Below are positions 16,134 to 24,842 of a DNA stretch of 39,061 bases, in pieces (position 1 is the first letter of the stretch; every line of letters begins with the position of its first letter). Source of the DNA: an uncultured Sphingomonadales bacterium. Lineage in GTDB: Bacteria; Pseudomonadota; Alphaproteobacteria; Sphingomonadales; Sphingomonadaceae. The position numbers and the translations under genes are program-made. Under the pieces are notes generated by a model. The model ran no database searches. It was not told where the DNA came from and saw only the letters and a list, made by a program, of their open reading frames with translations. The stretch is from assembly GCA_903923465.1 (NCBI GenBank), contig CAIXXP010000095.1:1-39061 (forward strand), written 5' to 3'.

Positions 16134-17467
16134 CGCAGCCGCAGGCCGGGGCCATCTCCCGCTATTTCGCCATTCCCGAAAGGGGATCGAGCATCCGCAC
16201 CGAAGTGCTGGCAGGGTGCACCACCTTCCTCACCATGGCCTATATCGTGCTGGTGAATCCGGCGATCCTCGGGCAGGCGGGCATGCCGGTGGCATCGGTC
16301 GCCGCCGCCACCTGCTTTGCCGCCGCCTTCGCCTCCATCCTGATGGGGCTGGTGGCCAACACCCCGCTGGCGCTGGCGCCGGGCATGGGGCTGAATGCCT
16401 ATTTCAGCTTCACCGTGGTGCAGCAGATGGGCGTGCCCTGGCCGGTGGCGCTGGGCTGCGTGATGATCTCGGGGCTGGCGTTTCTCGTCCTGACGCTGAC
16501 CGGCGTGCGGCAGATGATCGTCGCGGTCATTCCGCCCTATCTGTTCGCGGCGGTGGCGGGGGGCATCGGCCTGTTCATCGGCTTTATCGGGCTGAAGGAC
16601 GCAGGGATCATCACCGCCAGCCCGGCCACCTTCGTCACGCTCGGTAACCTCAAGACACCCGGTGCCGAACTGGCGTTGTTCGGGCTGGTGGTGATCGGCG
16701 TGCTCAGTGTGTGGAACGTGCGCGCGGCGCTGCTCATCGGCATTGTCGCCACCACGCTGACAGGCTGGCTGTTTGGTCAGGTGGCCATGACGCACCAGCC
16801 CTACAGCCTCGCCGCGCTCACCGGCACCGCGTTCAAGCTCGATCTGGGCGGGGTGTTCGGGCTGTCGGGCAAGAAGGGCCTCGGCCTGTTCGAGATCCTG
16901 TTCGTGTTCCTGTTCGTTGATCTGTTCGACAATATCGGCACGCTGGTCGCCGTCACCAAGCGGGCCGGGTTGATGGATGCCGAGGGGCGCATTCCCGGCC
17001 TCAACCGCATCCTGATGACCGACGCCATTGCCACGGTGGTCGGCTCGCTGGCCGGCACCAGCACCGTCACCAGCTATGTCGAAAGCGCCGCCGGCGTGCA
17101 GGCGGGCGGCCGCACGGGCCTCACCGCGCTGGTCACCGGCGTGCTGTTTCTGGTGACCATGTTCGTCGCGCCCTATGCCCAGCTGGTGCCGCTGGCGGCC
17201 ACGGCCCCGGCGCTGATCTTCGTTGGCGGGCTGATGCTGATGCCGCTGCGCGAGGTGCCATGGGAAGACCCGATGTCGAGCCTGCCGGCGTTCCTGACGG
17301 TGGCGATGATCCCGCTGACCTTCTCAATTGCCAATGGCCTCGCTTTCGGGATTACCGCGCACGCCCTGCTGAAGCTGTTGCGGGGGCAGGCCACGCGGGC
17401 CGACTGGTTTCTGTTCGTGCTCGCCGGGCTGTTCGTGGCGCGCTTTGCCTGGATGAGCGTGGCATGA
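16130..17467 (+). CDS. AzgA/PbuG-type (COG2252) hypoxanthine/guanine/adenine permease
   Basis: A 445-residue inner-membrane permease of the AzgA-like branch of the NCS2 superfamily, whose known members import adenine, guanine and hypoxanthine with protons. Typical features are RTEVLAGCTTFLTMAYI near the N-terminus, NTPLALAPGMGLNAYFSF, the FVDLFDNIGTLVAV helix, and GTSTVTSYVESAAGV. The whole length is hydrophobic, about 12-14 segments. The ATG overlaps the amidase stop in ATGA. In this operon it would bring in free purine bases for XdhABC. Which base it prefers cannot be read here; it is distinct from the NCS2 xanthine/urate-type permease at 37598. Confidence 0.92.
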   Translation: MTQPQAGAISRYFAIPERGSSIRTEVLAGCTTFLTMAYIVLVNPAILGQAGMPVASVAAATCFAAAFASILMGLVANTPLALAPGMGLNAYFSFTVVQQMGVPWPVALGCVMISGLAFLVLTLTGVRQMIVAVIPPYLFAAVAGGIGLFIGFIGLKDAGIITASPATFVTLGNLKTPGAELALFGLVVIGVLSVWNVRAALLIGIVATTLTGWLFGQVAMTHQPYSLAALTGTAFKLDLGGVFGLSGKKGLGLFEILFVFLFVDLFDNIGTLVAVTKRAGLMDAEGRIPGLNRILMTDAIATVVGSLAGTSTVTSYVESAAGVQAGGRTGLTALVTGVLFLVTMFVAPYAQLVPLAATAPALIFVGGLMLMPLREVPWEDPMSSLPAFLTVAMIPLTFSIANGLAFGITAHALLKLLRGQATRADWFLFVLAGLFVARFAWMSVA

Positions 17468-19047
17468 TGCTGAAAACTGTAACGGGCCATCATGGCATGG
17501 TCACCGCCCCCCACCACCTTGCCGCGGAGGCGGGGCTGGGCGTGCTGCGCGACGGCGGCAACGCGATTGAAGCCAGCGTGGCGGTCGCGGCAACACTGGC
17601 GGTCGTCTATCCGCACATGACCGGCATCGGCGGCGACGGCTTCTGGCTGGTGGCCGAGCCCGGGGGTGACGTAAACCTCGTCCATGGTTGCGGCGGCGCG
17701 GCGGCCAGCGCCAATCTTGCCCTCTATGCCGGGCATGACAGTGTGCCGACGCGCGGGCCCCTGGCGGCCAACACCGTGGCGGGCGCCATTTCCGCGTGGG
17801 AGGCGGTGCTGGCAACCGCGCCGCAGACCCTGCCGCTGGGCCGCCTGTTGCGCGACGCGATTGCCCATGCCGAAACCGGCGTGGCGGTTACCGCCGGCGG
17901 CGCGGGCATCGCCAGCGCGAAGCGGCCGGAGTTGCGCGGGGCTCCGGGCGCCTATGCGGCAATCTTCGAGCCTGCCGGCAGGCCTTTGGCCGTGGGCGAC
18001 ACTCTGCGCCAGCCCACCCTGGCGCAAACCCTGCGCACGCTGGCCGAGCGCGGACTGGACGATTACTATCGCGGCGAACTTGCCGTGCGGATCGCGCAGG
18101 ATCTAGCCGCGCTGGGCAGCCCGGTCAGCGCGGGAGATCTCGCCAGCCACCGCGCCACCAGGCCCGATGCGCTGCACACTCCCATCCGCAACGCCCGCCT
18201 GTTCAACAGCGCGCCGCCCACGCAAGGGTTCGCTTCGCTGATGATTCTGGCCCTGTTCGACCGGCTGAAGGCGGAGGAGGCCGATAGCTTCGATCATGTT
18301 CACGGCGTGATCGAGGCGACCAAGCAGGCTTTCCTGCTGCGCGATGTCCACGTTGGCGACCCGGCCTTCCACAGCTTCGACTGGCAGGGTCTGCTGGACG
18401 ACGGCGCCGCGCTCGACGCGCTGGCGGCAAAGGTCGATCCGGCGCGGGCACTGCCTTGGCCGCAACCGCCGCAATGGGGCGATACCTGCTGGTTCGCCGC
18501 GGCCGACGGCGAGGGCCGTGTGGTCAGCGCGATCCAGTCCACCTATTTCGAGTTCGGCTCCGGGCTGGTGCTGCCGCAAACCGGCATCACCTGGCAGAAC
18601 CGGGGCAGCAGCTTTCGCTTGGCCGAGGGCGGATGGAACGCGCTGCGCCCTGGGCGCAAGCCGTTCCACACGCTCAACCCCGCGCTGGCCCGCTTCGACG
18701 ATGGCCGGGTGATGGCCTATGGCACCATGGGCGGCGAGGGCCAGCCGCAGACGCAGGCGGCGCTGTTCACCCGCTATGCCCGCTTTGGCGTAGATTTGCA
18801 GGAGGCGATTGCGGCGCCGCGCTGGCTGCTGGGCCGCACCTGGGGCGAGCAGAGCACGACGCTCAAGCTGGAGGATGGTTTTGACGAGGCGCTGTACATC
18901 GAGCTGGCGGTGGCCGGGCATGATGTCGAACGGGTGGGGCCGCTGACGGCCACCATGGGCCATGCCGGCGCGATTGTCCGCCACGCCGATGGCCGGCTGG
19001 AAGGCGCGACCGACCCGCGCAGCGACGGCGGGGTGGCGGCGTGGTGA
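17464..19047 (+). CDS. hpxW: HpxW-like oxamate amidohydrolase (gamma-glutamyltransferase family)
   Basis: A 527-residue Ntn-hydrolase of the gamma-glutamyltransferase family. HpxW of Klebsiella, a GGT-fold enzyme, hydrolyses oxamate to oxalate and ammonia, and its place beside AtzE and HpxZ homologues matches hpxWXYZ. The predicted autocleavage nucleophile is Thr341 in GDTCW, which starts the small subunit; the N-terminal GGNAIEASVA and TGIGGDGF segments and the later MGGEGQPQTQ motif fit the family. No signal peptide is present, unlike periplasmic glutathione-degrading GGTs, so it is cytoplasmic. The start ATG overlaps the permease stop in ATGA; the longer open frame upstream lies inside the permease gene and is ignored. 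Confidence 0.87.
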   Translation: MMLKTVTGHHGMVTAPHHLAAEAGLGVLRDGGNAIEASVAVAATLAVVYPHMTGIGGDGFWLVAEPGGDVNLVHGCGGAAASANLALYAGHDSVPTRGPLAANTVAGAISAWEAVLATAPQTLPLGRLLRDAIAHAETGVAVTAGGAGIASAKRPELRGAPGAYAAIFEPAGRPLAVGDTLRQPTLAQTLRTLAERGLDDYYRGELAVRIAQDLAALGSPVSAGDLASHRATRPDALHTPIRNARLFNSAPPTQGFASLMILALFDRLKAEEADSFDHVHGVIEATKQAFLLRDVHVGDPAFHSFDWQGLLDDGAALDALAAKVDPARALPWPQPPQWGDTCWFAAADGEGRVVSAIQSTYFEFGSGLVLPQTGITWQNRGSSFRLAEGGWNALRPGRKPFHTLNPALARFDDGRVMAYGTMGGEGQPQTQAALFTRYARFGVDLQEAIAAPRWLLGRTWGEQSTTLKLEDGFDEALYIELAVAGHDVERVGPLTATMGHAGAIVRHADGRLEGATDPRSDGGVAAW

Positions 19048-20306
19048 ATGCCGGGGGCACTGTTTTTGGCGGCGCCCGCGCGGTGGCGCGTTGCGACCAG
19101 CTGGGCCACGCACCCTACAGCGACATGGCTGGCGGCCTCTATCGCGCCTATCTGAACCCTGCCCATCTCGCCGCCCTGTCGGCGGCGGCGGAGTGGATGG
19201 AGCAGGCCGGCATGGTGGTCCGCCGCGACGCCGCGATGAACCTCATTGGGCGCTATGAAGGCACCGACCCCACCTCGCCCCTGCTGCTGGTGGGCAGCCA
19301 TATCGATACGGTGCGCGATGCCGGGCGGTATGACGGCACGCTGGGCGTCATGCTCGGGGTGGAAATGGTGGCGGCGCTGCACGCGGCGGGTCGGCGCCTG
19401 CCTTTCGCCATCGAGGTGATTGCCTTTGGCGATGAAGAGGGATCGCGCTTCCCCGCCGCCATGCTCACCAGCCGGGCCGTGGCCGGCACGCTGCCGCGCG
19501 AGGCGCTGGACCTGGCCGATGCCGCCGGGGTCGCACTGGCCGATGCGGGGGCCGATGCGGGGATCGATGTCGCGGAGTTCGCTTCCGCCGCCTATCCCCC
19601 CGGTTCCGTGCTCGCCTATCTGGAGGCGCATATCGAGCAGGGCCCCGTGCTGGAAGCCGCAGGGCTGGCCGTGGGGACGGTTACCGGCGTTGCCGCCCAG
19701 CATCGCTATCGGGTGCGGTGCACGGGCAGCGCCGGCCACGCCGGCACCTGCGCCATGCCACTGCGCCACGACGCCCTTGCCGGTGCCGCCGAAATGGTGC
19801 TGGCGGTGGAGCGGATCGCCCGCGAGGACTCGGGCGACCTCGTCGCCACCGTCGGATCGCTCACTGTCGAACCGGGGGCCGCCAACGTCATCCCCGGCGC
19901 CGTGACCTTTACCATCGATCTGCGTTGCGGCGATACCGCCCGGCACGAGGCGGCGGCACGTCTCGTGCTGGAGACGATCTCCGGCATAGCCCGGCAGCGC
20001 GGCCTCGGCATCGCCGCCGAACGGATTTTCGAGCTGCCCGCCAGCCCCTGCGACGCGGGGCTGATGGCCATGCTCGACGCTGCCATAGCCGCGGCCGGGC
20101 AGCCGGTGCTGCGGCTGATTTCCGGGGCCGGGCACGATGCCATCAGCCTTTCGGCCCTGTGCCCCACCGCGATGCTGTTCATCCGCTGCCGTGGCGGCAT
20201 CAGTCACAACCCCGCCGAACATGTCGACCCGCTGGATGCCGATGTGGCGCTGCGAGTCATGCTGGGCTTCATCGAACAATTGGGAGCAAGCTGTGAACGG
20301 CACTGA
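19044..20306 (+). CDS. hpxK: allantoate amidohydrolase (M20 metallopeptidase family)
   Basis: A 420-residue M20-family amidohydrolase of the AllC/HpxK/hydantoinase type. Metal ligands are visible: His86 in GSHIDTV, Asp97 in GRYDGTLGV, the Glu pair in FGDEEGSRF (131-132), the His in AHIEQGP, and the late SHNPAEH. It should convert allantoate to ureidoglycine, CO2 and ammonia. N-carbamoyl amino acid amidohydrolases look alike, but the neighbours settle the role. GTG at 19044 overlaps the HpxW stop in GTGA; the GTG one codon earlier is an equal alternative. The next gene starts 14 bases before its stop. Confidence 0.9.
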   Translation: MNAGGTVFGGARAVARCDQLGHAPYSDMAGGLYRAYLNPAHLAALSAAAEWMEQAGMVVRRDAAMNLIGRYEGTDPTSPLLLVGSHIDTVRDAGRYDGTLGVMLGVEMVAALHAAGRRLPFAIEVIAFGDEEGSRFPAAMLTSRAVAGTLPREALDLADAAGVALADAGADAGIDVAEFASAAYPPGSVLAYLEAHIEQGPVLEAAGLAVGTVTGVAAQHRYRVRCTGSAGHAGTCAMPLRHDALAGAAEMVLAVERIAREDSGDLVATVGSLTVEPGAANVIPGAVTFTIDLRCGDTARHEAAARLVLETISGIARQRGLGIAAERIFELPASPCDAGLMAMLDAAIAAAGQPVLRLISGAGHDAISLSALCPTAMLFIRCRGGISHNPAEHVDPLDADVALRVMLGFIEQLGASCERH

Positions 20307-21540
20307 CCACCTCGATCCTTTGCTGTTTGGTGAAATCGACCCGCCGCAGCGCCTGCTGATGGGGCCGGGGCCGGTCAACGCCCATCCGCGCGTGCTGCGC
20401 GCCATGTCGGCAGACCTGCTCGGCCAGTTCGATCCGGAAATGACCGGCTACATGAATCAGGTCATGGCGCTGTATCGCCCGGTGTTTGGCACCGGCAACC
20501 GCTGGACGATGCTGATTGACGGCACCGCGCGGGCGGCCATCGAAGCCTCCCTGGTCAGTCTGGTCGCGCCGGGCGACCGGGTGCTGGTGGTGAATTTCGG
20601 TCGGTTCGGCCTGCTGCTCATCGAAATCCTCACGCGGATCGGCGCGGTGGTGGAAACCGTCGAGGTGCCATGGGGCGAAGTCGTTCCGCTGGACGCGATC
20701 GCCGAGGCCATTGCCCGCACGGGCCCGCGCGTTGTCGCGACCGTCCATGGCGACACCTCGACGACGATGGCGCAGCCGCTCGAAGGGCTGGGCGCGCTGT
20801 GCCGGGCGGCGGGCGCGCTGGCTTATACCGATGCCACCGCGACGTTGGGCGGCATGGAGATCGCCGCGGACCGCTGGGGCGTCGATGTCGTCACCGGCGG
20901 CCTGCAGAAATGCCTTGGCGGCCCATCCGGTTCGGCGCCGATCACCATTTCGGATGCCGCCGCCGCGCATATCTTCAGCCGCCGCCATGTCGAGAAGGGG
21001 ATACGCGGCGACGCCAACATTGATGGGGTGGGTCCGCGCATCGCCTCGAACTATTTCGATCTGGCCATGATCATGGATTACTGGTCGGAGGCGCGGCTGA
21101 ACCACCACACCGAGGCGACCTCGATGCTCTATGCGGCGCGGGAATGCGCGCGCGTGGCGCTGGGCGAGGGGCTGGACGCGCGCTTTGCCCGCCATGCCGC
21201 CGCCGGTCGGGCGGTGACGGCGGGCCTGCGCGCCATGGGCCTGACGGTGTTCGGCGACGATGCCCATCGCATGACCAATGTAACCGGCGTCTACATCCCT
21301 GATGGCGTGGATGGCGAAAGGGTGCGCGCGGCGATGCGCGATCACTTCGAGATCGAGATCGGCACGGCCTTCGGCCCGCTGGTGGGGCGGATCTGGCGGA
21401 TCGGGGCGATGGGCTACAATGCCATGAAGCACAAGGTTCTGTTGACCCTGGGCGCGCTGGAGGCCTGCCTGCTGGCCGAGGGCTTCAGCCTGCCGGCGGG
21501 CGAAGCGGTGAAGGCTGCGCTGGCGGCATGGGACGCATGA
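20293..21540 (+). CDS. hpxJ: (S)-ureidoglycine-glyoxylate aminotransferase (HpxJ/PucG-like)
   Basis: A 415-residue class V PLP aminotransferase. The N-terminal LLMGPGPVNAHPRVLRAM is typical of the alanine-glyoxylate/PucG branch, and the PLP lysine is Lys206 in GGLQKCLGG. PucG/HpxJ moves the amino group from ureidoglycine to glyoxylate, giving oxalurate and glycine; this explains the oxalurate/oxamate genes in the same operon and the lack of a ureidoglycolate lyase. The GTG at 20293 has GGGAG six bases upstream and lies inside the end of hpxK. The longer in-frame open stretch upstream is only the shadow of hpxK. Confidence 0.9.
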   Translation: MNGTDHLDPLLFGEIDPPQRLLMGPGPVNAHPRVLRAMSADLLGQFDPEMTGYMNQVMALYRPVFGTGNRWTMLIDGTARAAIEASLVSLVAPGDRVLVVNFGRFGLLLIEILTRIGAVVETVEVPWGEVVPLDAIAEAIARTGPRVVATVHGDTSTTMAQPLEGLGALCRAAGALAYTDATATLGGMEIAADRWGVDVVTGGLQKCLGGPSGSAPITISDAAAAHIFSRRHVEKGIRGDANIDGVGPRIASNYFDLAMIMDYWSEARLNHHTEATSMLYAARECARVALGEGLDARFARHAAAGRAVTAGLRAMGLTVFGDDAHRMTNVTGVYIPDGVDGERVRAAMRDHFEIEIGTAFGPLVGRIWRIGAMGYNAMKHKVLLTLGALEACLLAEGFSLPAGEAVKAALAAWDA

Positions 21541-22451
21541 GCGCCACCGAGCATAAGGGCCGCGACCTCGTCGGCTATGGCGCTCACCCGCCCGAGGCGC
21601 AGTGGCCGGGCGGCGCGCGCGTGGCCGTGCAGTTCGTCATCAACTACGAGGAGGGCGCCGAAAACAGCGTGCTGAATGGCGATGCCGGCTCGGAGGCTTT
21701 CCTGTCCGAAATGGTTGGCGCAGCCAGCCATCCGGCGCGGGCCATGGCCATGGAGAGCCTCTACGAATACGGCAGCCGCGCCGGTTTCTGGCGCTTGCAC
21801 CGTCTGTTCACCCAGCGCGGCCTGCCGCTCACCGTGTTCGGCGTTGCCAGCGCCATGGCGCTTAACCCGGCAGCGGTGGAGGCCATGCTGGCGGCCGACT
21901 GGGAAGTGGCCAGCCATGGCCTGCGCTGGATCGATTACCAATCCGTGCCCGAGGCCACCGAGCGGGAGCACATCGCGCGGGCCATCGATCTTCACACAAA
22001 GCTGACCGGCGGCCGCCCGCTCGGCTGGTATCAGGGTCGCACGTCGCCCAACACGGCCCGGCTGGTCGCGCAGGAAGGCGGCTTCCTCTACGACGCCGAC
22101 AGCTATGCCGACGACCTGCCCTATTGGGACCACACCCATGCCGGGCTGCGCGGGGGCACACCGCAGTTGATCGTGCCTTACACGCTCGATGCCAACGACA
22201 TGAAGTTCGTGGCGGTGAATGGATTTGACGAGGGCGAGGCCTTCTTCCGCTACCTGCGCGATAGCTTCGAACAGCTGCGCGGCGAGGGCGGGCGGATGAT
22301 GTCGGTCGGGCTGCATGGGCGGATCGCCGGCAGGCCGGCGCGAGCGCTGGCGCTGGCGAGGTTTCTCGATCACGTCATCGCCAGCGGCGACGCGTGGGTG
22401 GCCCGCCGCATCGATATCGCCCGCCACTGGCGACAGGCGCACCCGGCATGA
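21537..22451 (+). CDS. puuE: PuuE-type allantoinase (polysaccharide deacetylase family)
   Basis: A 304-residue protein of the polysaccharide deacetylase/PuuE family, unrelated to the amidohydrolase-type allantoinases. Pseudomonas PuuE, of nearly the same length, hydrolyses allantoin to allantoate without added metal. Typical segments are RDLVGYGAHPP near the start, INYEEGAENSVLNGD, WEVASHGLRWIDY and GWYQGRTSPNT. The ATG at 21537 forms an ATGA overlap with hpxJ; an ATG three codons earlier is in frame but less likely. It is cytoplasmic and acts between UraD and HpxK. Confidence 0.92.
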   Translation: MSATEHKGRDLVGYGAHPPEAQWPGGARVAVQFVINYEEGAENSVLNGDAGSEAFLSEMVGAASHPARAMAMESLYEYGSRAGFWRLHRLFTQRGLPLTVFGVASAMALNPAAVEAMLAADWEVASHGLRWIDYQSVPEATEREHIARAIDLHTKLTGGRPLGWYQGRTSPNTARLVAQEGGFLYDADSYADDLPYWDHTHAGLRGGTPQLIVPYTLDANDMKFVAVNGFDEGEAFFRYLRDSFEQLRGEGGRMMSVGLHGRIAGRPARALALARFLDHVIASGDAWVARRIDIARHWRQAHPA

Positions 22452-22861
22452 TTGCGGCGCCCGAGATCAACGACCCGGCCCTGCTGGCCGAAGTGACTGC
22501 CGCCTTCCACGCCTATGAACGGGCGCTGATGGCCGACGACATCGCGGTGATGGACGCCCTGTTCCACGACGCGCCGACCACCAATCGCTTCGGCGTGGGC
22601 GAAGTTCTGTGGGGCATCGACGCCATTCGGGATTTTCGCAAGGGGCGCGGCGGTTCGCCGCAACGGCGGCTCGGGCAGGTGGCGATCACCGTCTATGGCA
22701 GCCATTGCGCCACCGCCGATGCCGAGTTCTTCCGCGACAACTCCGTGCGGCGCGGCCGCCAGAGCCAGACCTGGGTGAAGTTCGGCGCCAGCGAGCCGGA
22801 CGACTTTGGCGGCTGGAAAATCGTCTCCGCCCATGTCAGCCTGGAAGGGGACAGCCATTGA
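22448..22861 (+). CDS. hpxZ: HpxZ-like oxalurate catabolism protein (DUF3225)
   Basis: A 137-residue protein matching HpxZ (DUF3225), a SnoaL/NTF2-like fold found with hpxWXY in Klebsiella. The pattern includes an N-terminal helix with AFHAYERALMADD, then LFHDAPTTNRFGVGE, GIDAIRDFRKGRG, and a C-terminal QTWVKFGASE and GWKIVSAHVS. Its biochemical role is not established in the literature I know; it is thought to take part in oxalurate use. ATG at 22448 overlaps the puuE stop in ATGA, and its own stop overlaps the TTG of uraD. Confidence 0.9.
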   Translation: MIAAPEINDPALLAEVTAAFHAYERALMADDIAVMDALFHDAPTTNRFGVGEVLWGIDAIRDFRKGRGGSPQRRLGQVAITVYGSHCATADAEFFRDNSVRRGRQSQTWVKFGASEPDDFGGWKIVSAHVSLEGDSH

Positions 22862-23328
22862 CCGGCCCACAGCATCAGGCCCTTTTCGAGCACAGCCCAT
22901 GGGTGGAGGCGCGCGCCGATGCGCAGCCTTCCTCGGGCGACCGCCATGCCGACCTGATGGCCGTGGTGGCCGCCGCCAGCCCCGAGGAGCAGTTGGCGCT
23001 GATCCGCGCCCATCCGGAACTGGCGGGCAAGGCGGCCATCGACCATAGCCTGACCGAGGCCTCTGCGGCGGAACAGGCCTCCGCCGGGCTGGACCGGCTG
23101 AGCGACGCCGAATTCGCCCGTTTCCATGCATTGAATGCGGCTTATCGCGAGCGTTTTGGCATTCCTTTCATCATCTGCGTCCGCCTCACCGACAAGGCCG
23201 GCATCCTTGCCGCCATGGAGCAGCGCCTGGCCAATGATCGTGATGCGGAAATCGCCCAGGCTCTCAGCGAGATCGGGGCAATAGTGCGGCTGCGGCTGGC
23301 GGATATGGAGCGGGGGGCAAACCCATGA
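22858..23328 (+). CDS. uraD: OHCU decarboxylase
   Basis: A 156-residue 2-oxo-4-hydroxy-4-carboxy-5-ureidoimidazoline decarboxylase, which converts OHCU to (S)-allantoin. Family marks are FEHSPWVEARA, LIRAHPEL with the catalytic His, SAAEQASAGLDRL with the catalytic Glu, FHALNAAYRERFGIPFIICV, and the RLANDRDAEIAQALSEI helix. The likely start is TTG at 22858, overlapping the hpxZ stop in TTGA, with AAGGGG just upstream. The N-terminus is about 10-15 residues shorter than usual members. A longer in-frame stretch upstream overlaps hpxZ and does not look like this family. Confidence 0.9.
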   Translation: MTGPQHQALFEHSPWVEARADAQPSSGDRHADLMAVVAAASPEEQLALIRAHPELAGKAAIDHSLTEASAAEQASAGLDRLSDAEFARFHALNAAYRERFGIPFIICVRLTDKAGILAAMEQRLANDRDAEIAQALSEIGAIVRLRLADMERGANP

Positions 23329-24512
23329 CCTTCGATTGGGCCGAATGGCTGAACCTTGCCCTGCGCTGGTTGCACCTGACCACCGGCATCGCCTGGATTG
23401 GCTCGTCGTTCTATTTCATCTGGCTCGACAACCATCTGGTGCCACCCAAAAGCGGCGAGGCCTCGGGCGAGCTGTGGTCGGTGCATGGCGGCGGGTTCTA
23501 CCACAAGCAGAAGTATCAAGTCGCGCCGGCGCAGATGCCGGCAGACCTCCACTGGTTCAAATGGGAAGCCTATTTCACCTGGATCAGCGGCTTTTCGCTG
23601 CTGGTGCTGGTCTATTACGTCGGCGCGGCCAGCTTTCTGGTCGACCCGGCAAAACCGGGTCTCAGCATCGCGGAGGCCATCGGCGTGGGGCTGGGCGCGC
23701 TGGTTCTGGGCTGGCTGGTCTATGACGGGCTGTGCCGTTCGCCACTGGCGCGCAACAACCGGCTGCTGGGCGCGGTGTGGTTTGCCTATCTGGTCTGCGT
23801 CGCCGCGGGGCTGAACGAGGTGTTTGCCGCGCGTGCCGCCTATCTGCACGTCGGCGCGATTCTCGGCACGGTAATGGTCGGGAATGTCTTCTTCGTCATC
23901 ATCCCCAATCAGCGCAAGGTCGTGGCGGACCTTGTGGCCGGTCGCGAGCCCGACCCCGCCCTGGGCAAGGCGGCGAAGCAACGTTCGCTGCACAATAACT
24001 ATATGACGCTGCCCGTGCTGTTCATCATGATCAGCCACCACTACCCTATGACTTATGGCGCGCAGCGGCCATGGCTGGTTCTGGCACTGGTGGGGCTGAC
24101 TGGCGTGGCGGTGCGGCACATCTTCAACCTGCGGCATGGGGCAAGGGATACCCGCGCGGCCATGGCGGTCGCGGCGGTGCTGGCGCTGTCCACGGTGACC
24201 TACGTGACGTGGGAAAAGGGCACGGCACCGGCAAAACCCGCCAGCGCCGCGCCGGTGAGCTGGGCAGAGGTCGAGCCGCTTTTCGCCAAACACTGCATCG
24301 CCTGCCACAGCCCGCATCCGATGAATCCGGCCTTTGCCGCCCCGCCGCTGGGTGTCATGCTCGATAGCTATGCGCATGCGGCGCAGTTCGCGCCCCGGAT
24401 TCGCGGCGTGGCGGTGGACGCGCAGATCATGCCGCTGGGCAACACCACCGGCATGACCCCCGAAGAGCGGGCCAAGCTGGGCCAGTGGATTGCGCAAGGG
24501 GCACGGCAATGA
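23325..24512 (+). CDS. puuD: PuuD-type membrane urate oxidase with C-terminal cytochrome c domain
   Basis: A 395-residue PuuD family protein that oxidises urate to 5-hydroxyisourate. Residues 1 to about 300 form about eight membrane segments with conserved histidines (LHLTTGIAWIGSSFYFIWLD, YMTLPVLFIMISHHYP). Residues from about 310 form a cytochrome c domain: heme site CIACH with Cys324, Cys327 and His328, and probable axial Met369 in QIMPLGN. The heme domain implies that electrons go to the respiratory chain rather than to oxygen with peroxide as product, as proposed for PuuD. Orientation places the heme domain in the periplasm. The start overlaps the uraD stop in ATGA. Confidence 0.93.
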   Translation: MTFDWAEWLNLALRWLHLTTGIAWIGSSFYFIWLDNHLVPPKSGEASGELWSVHGGGFYHKQKYQVAPAQMPADLHWFKWEAYFTWISGFSLLVLVYYVGAASFLVDPAKPGLSIAEAIGVGLGALVLGWLVYDGLCRSPLARNNRLLGAVWFAYLVCVAAGLNEVFAARAAYLHVGAILGTVMVGNVFFVIIPNQRKVVADLVAGREPDPALGKAAKQRSLHNNYMTLPVLFIMISHHYPMTYGAQRPWLVLALVGLTGVAVRHIFNLRHGARDTRAAMAVAAVLALSTVTYVTWEKGTAPAKPASAAPVSWAEVEPLFAKHCIACHSPHPMNPAFAAPPLGVMLDSYAHAAQFAPRIRGVAVDAQIMPLGNTTGMTPEERAKLGQWIAQGARQ

Positions 24513-24841
24513 TCACGCTATCGACGCATGTTCTCGACACCGCCCATGGCCGCCCCGCCGCTGGCATGGCGATCACCCTGGCTGATGCCGCGGGCGAGGT
24601 GGTGTTCCATGGTGTGACCAACAAGGATGGCCGCTGCCCGGAACTTGCCGCGCCGGGCCCGGGCTGCTTTCGGCTGGATTTTGCCGTCGCCGCCTATTTC
24701 CGGGCGCAGGGTATCGCGCTGCCCGACCCGCCGTTCCTGGATGTGGTCTCCGTCGCCTTCGGCATGAGCAGCGAGGGCGGGCATTACCATGTGCCGCTGC
24801 TGGTCGCGCCCTATGCCTATTCCACCTATCGGGGCAGCTAA
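24509..24841 (+). CDS. uraH: 5-hydroxyisourate hydrolase (transthyretin-like)
   Basis: A 110-residue HIU hydrolase, which hydrolyses 5-hydroxyisourate to OHCU. The family's transthyretin-like layout is clear: N-terminal LSTHVLDTAHGRPAAGM with a catalytic His, a middle GVTNKDGRCP with a catalytic Arg, the GGHYHVPLL segment with two His, and the signature end YSTYRGS. Length is typical and there is no signal peptide. The ATG overlaps the puuD stop in ATGA; one base separates its TAA from xdhA. Confidence 0.95.
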   Translation: MITLSTHVLDTAHGRPAAGMAITLADAAGEVVFHGVTNKDGRCPELAAPGPGCFRLDFAVAAYFRAQGIALPDPPFLDVVSVAFGMSSEGGHYHVPLLVAPYAYSTYRGS

Positions 24842-24842
24842 C

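Noticed and set aside
17464..19047. Ordinary gamma-glutamyltranspeptidase for glutathione breakdown
   Set aside because: No signal peptide, and position between AtzE/HpxY and HpxZ homologues in a purine operon favours HpxW.
18774..20405. 543-codon minus-strand frame across hpxW and hpxK
   Set aside because: It spans two confidently identified genes on the opposite strand and looks like a typical GC-rich shadow.
24509..24841. uraH as a vertebrate-like transthyretin or periplasmic protein
   Set aside because: The YRGS end and catalytic His/Arg positions mark a true HIU hydrolase, and there is no signal peptide.
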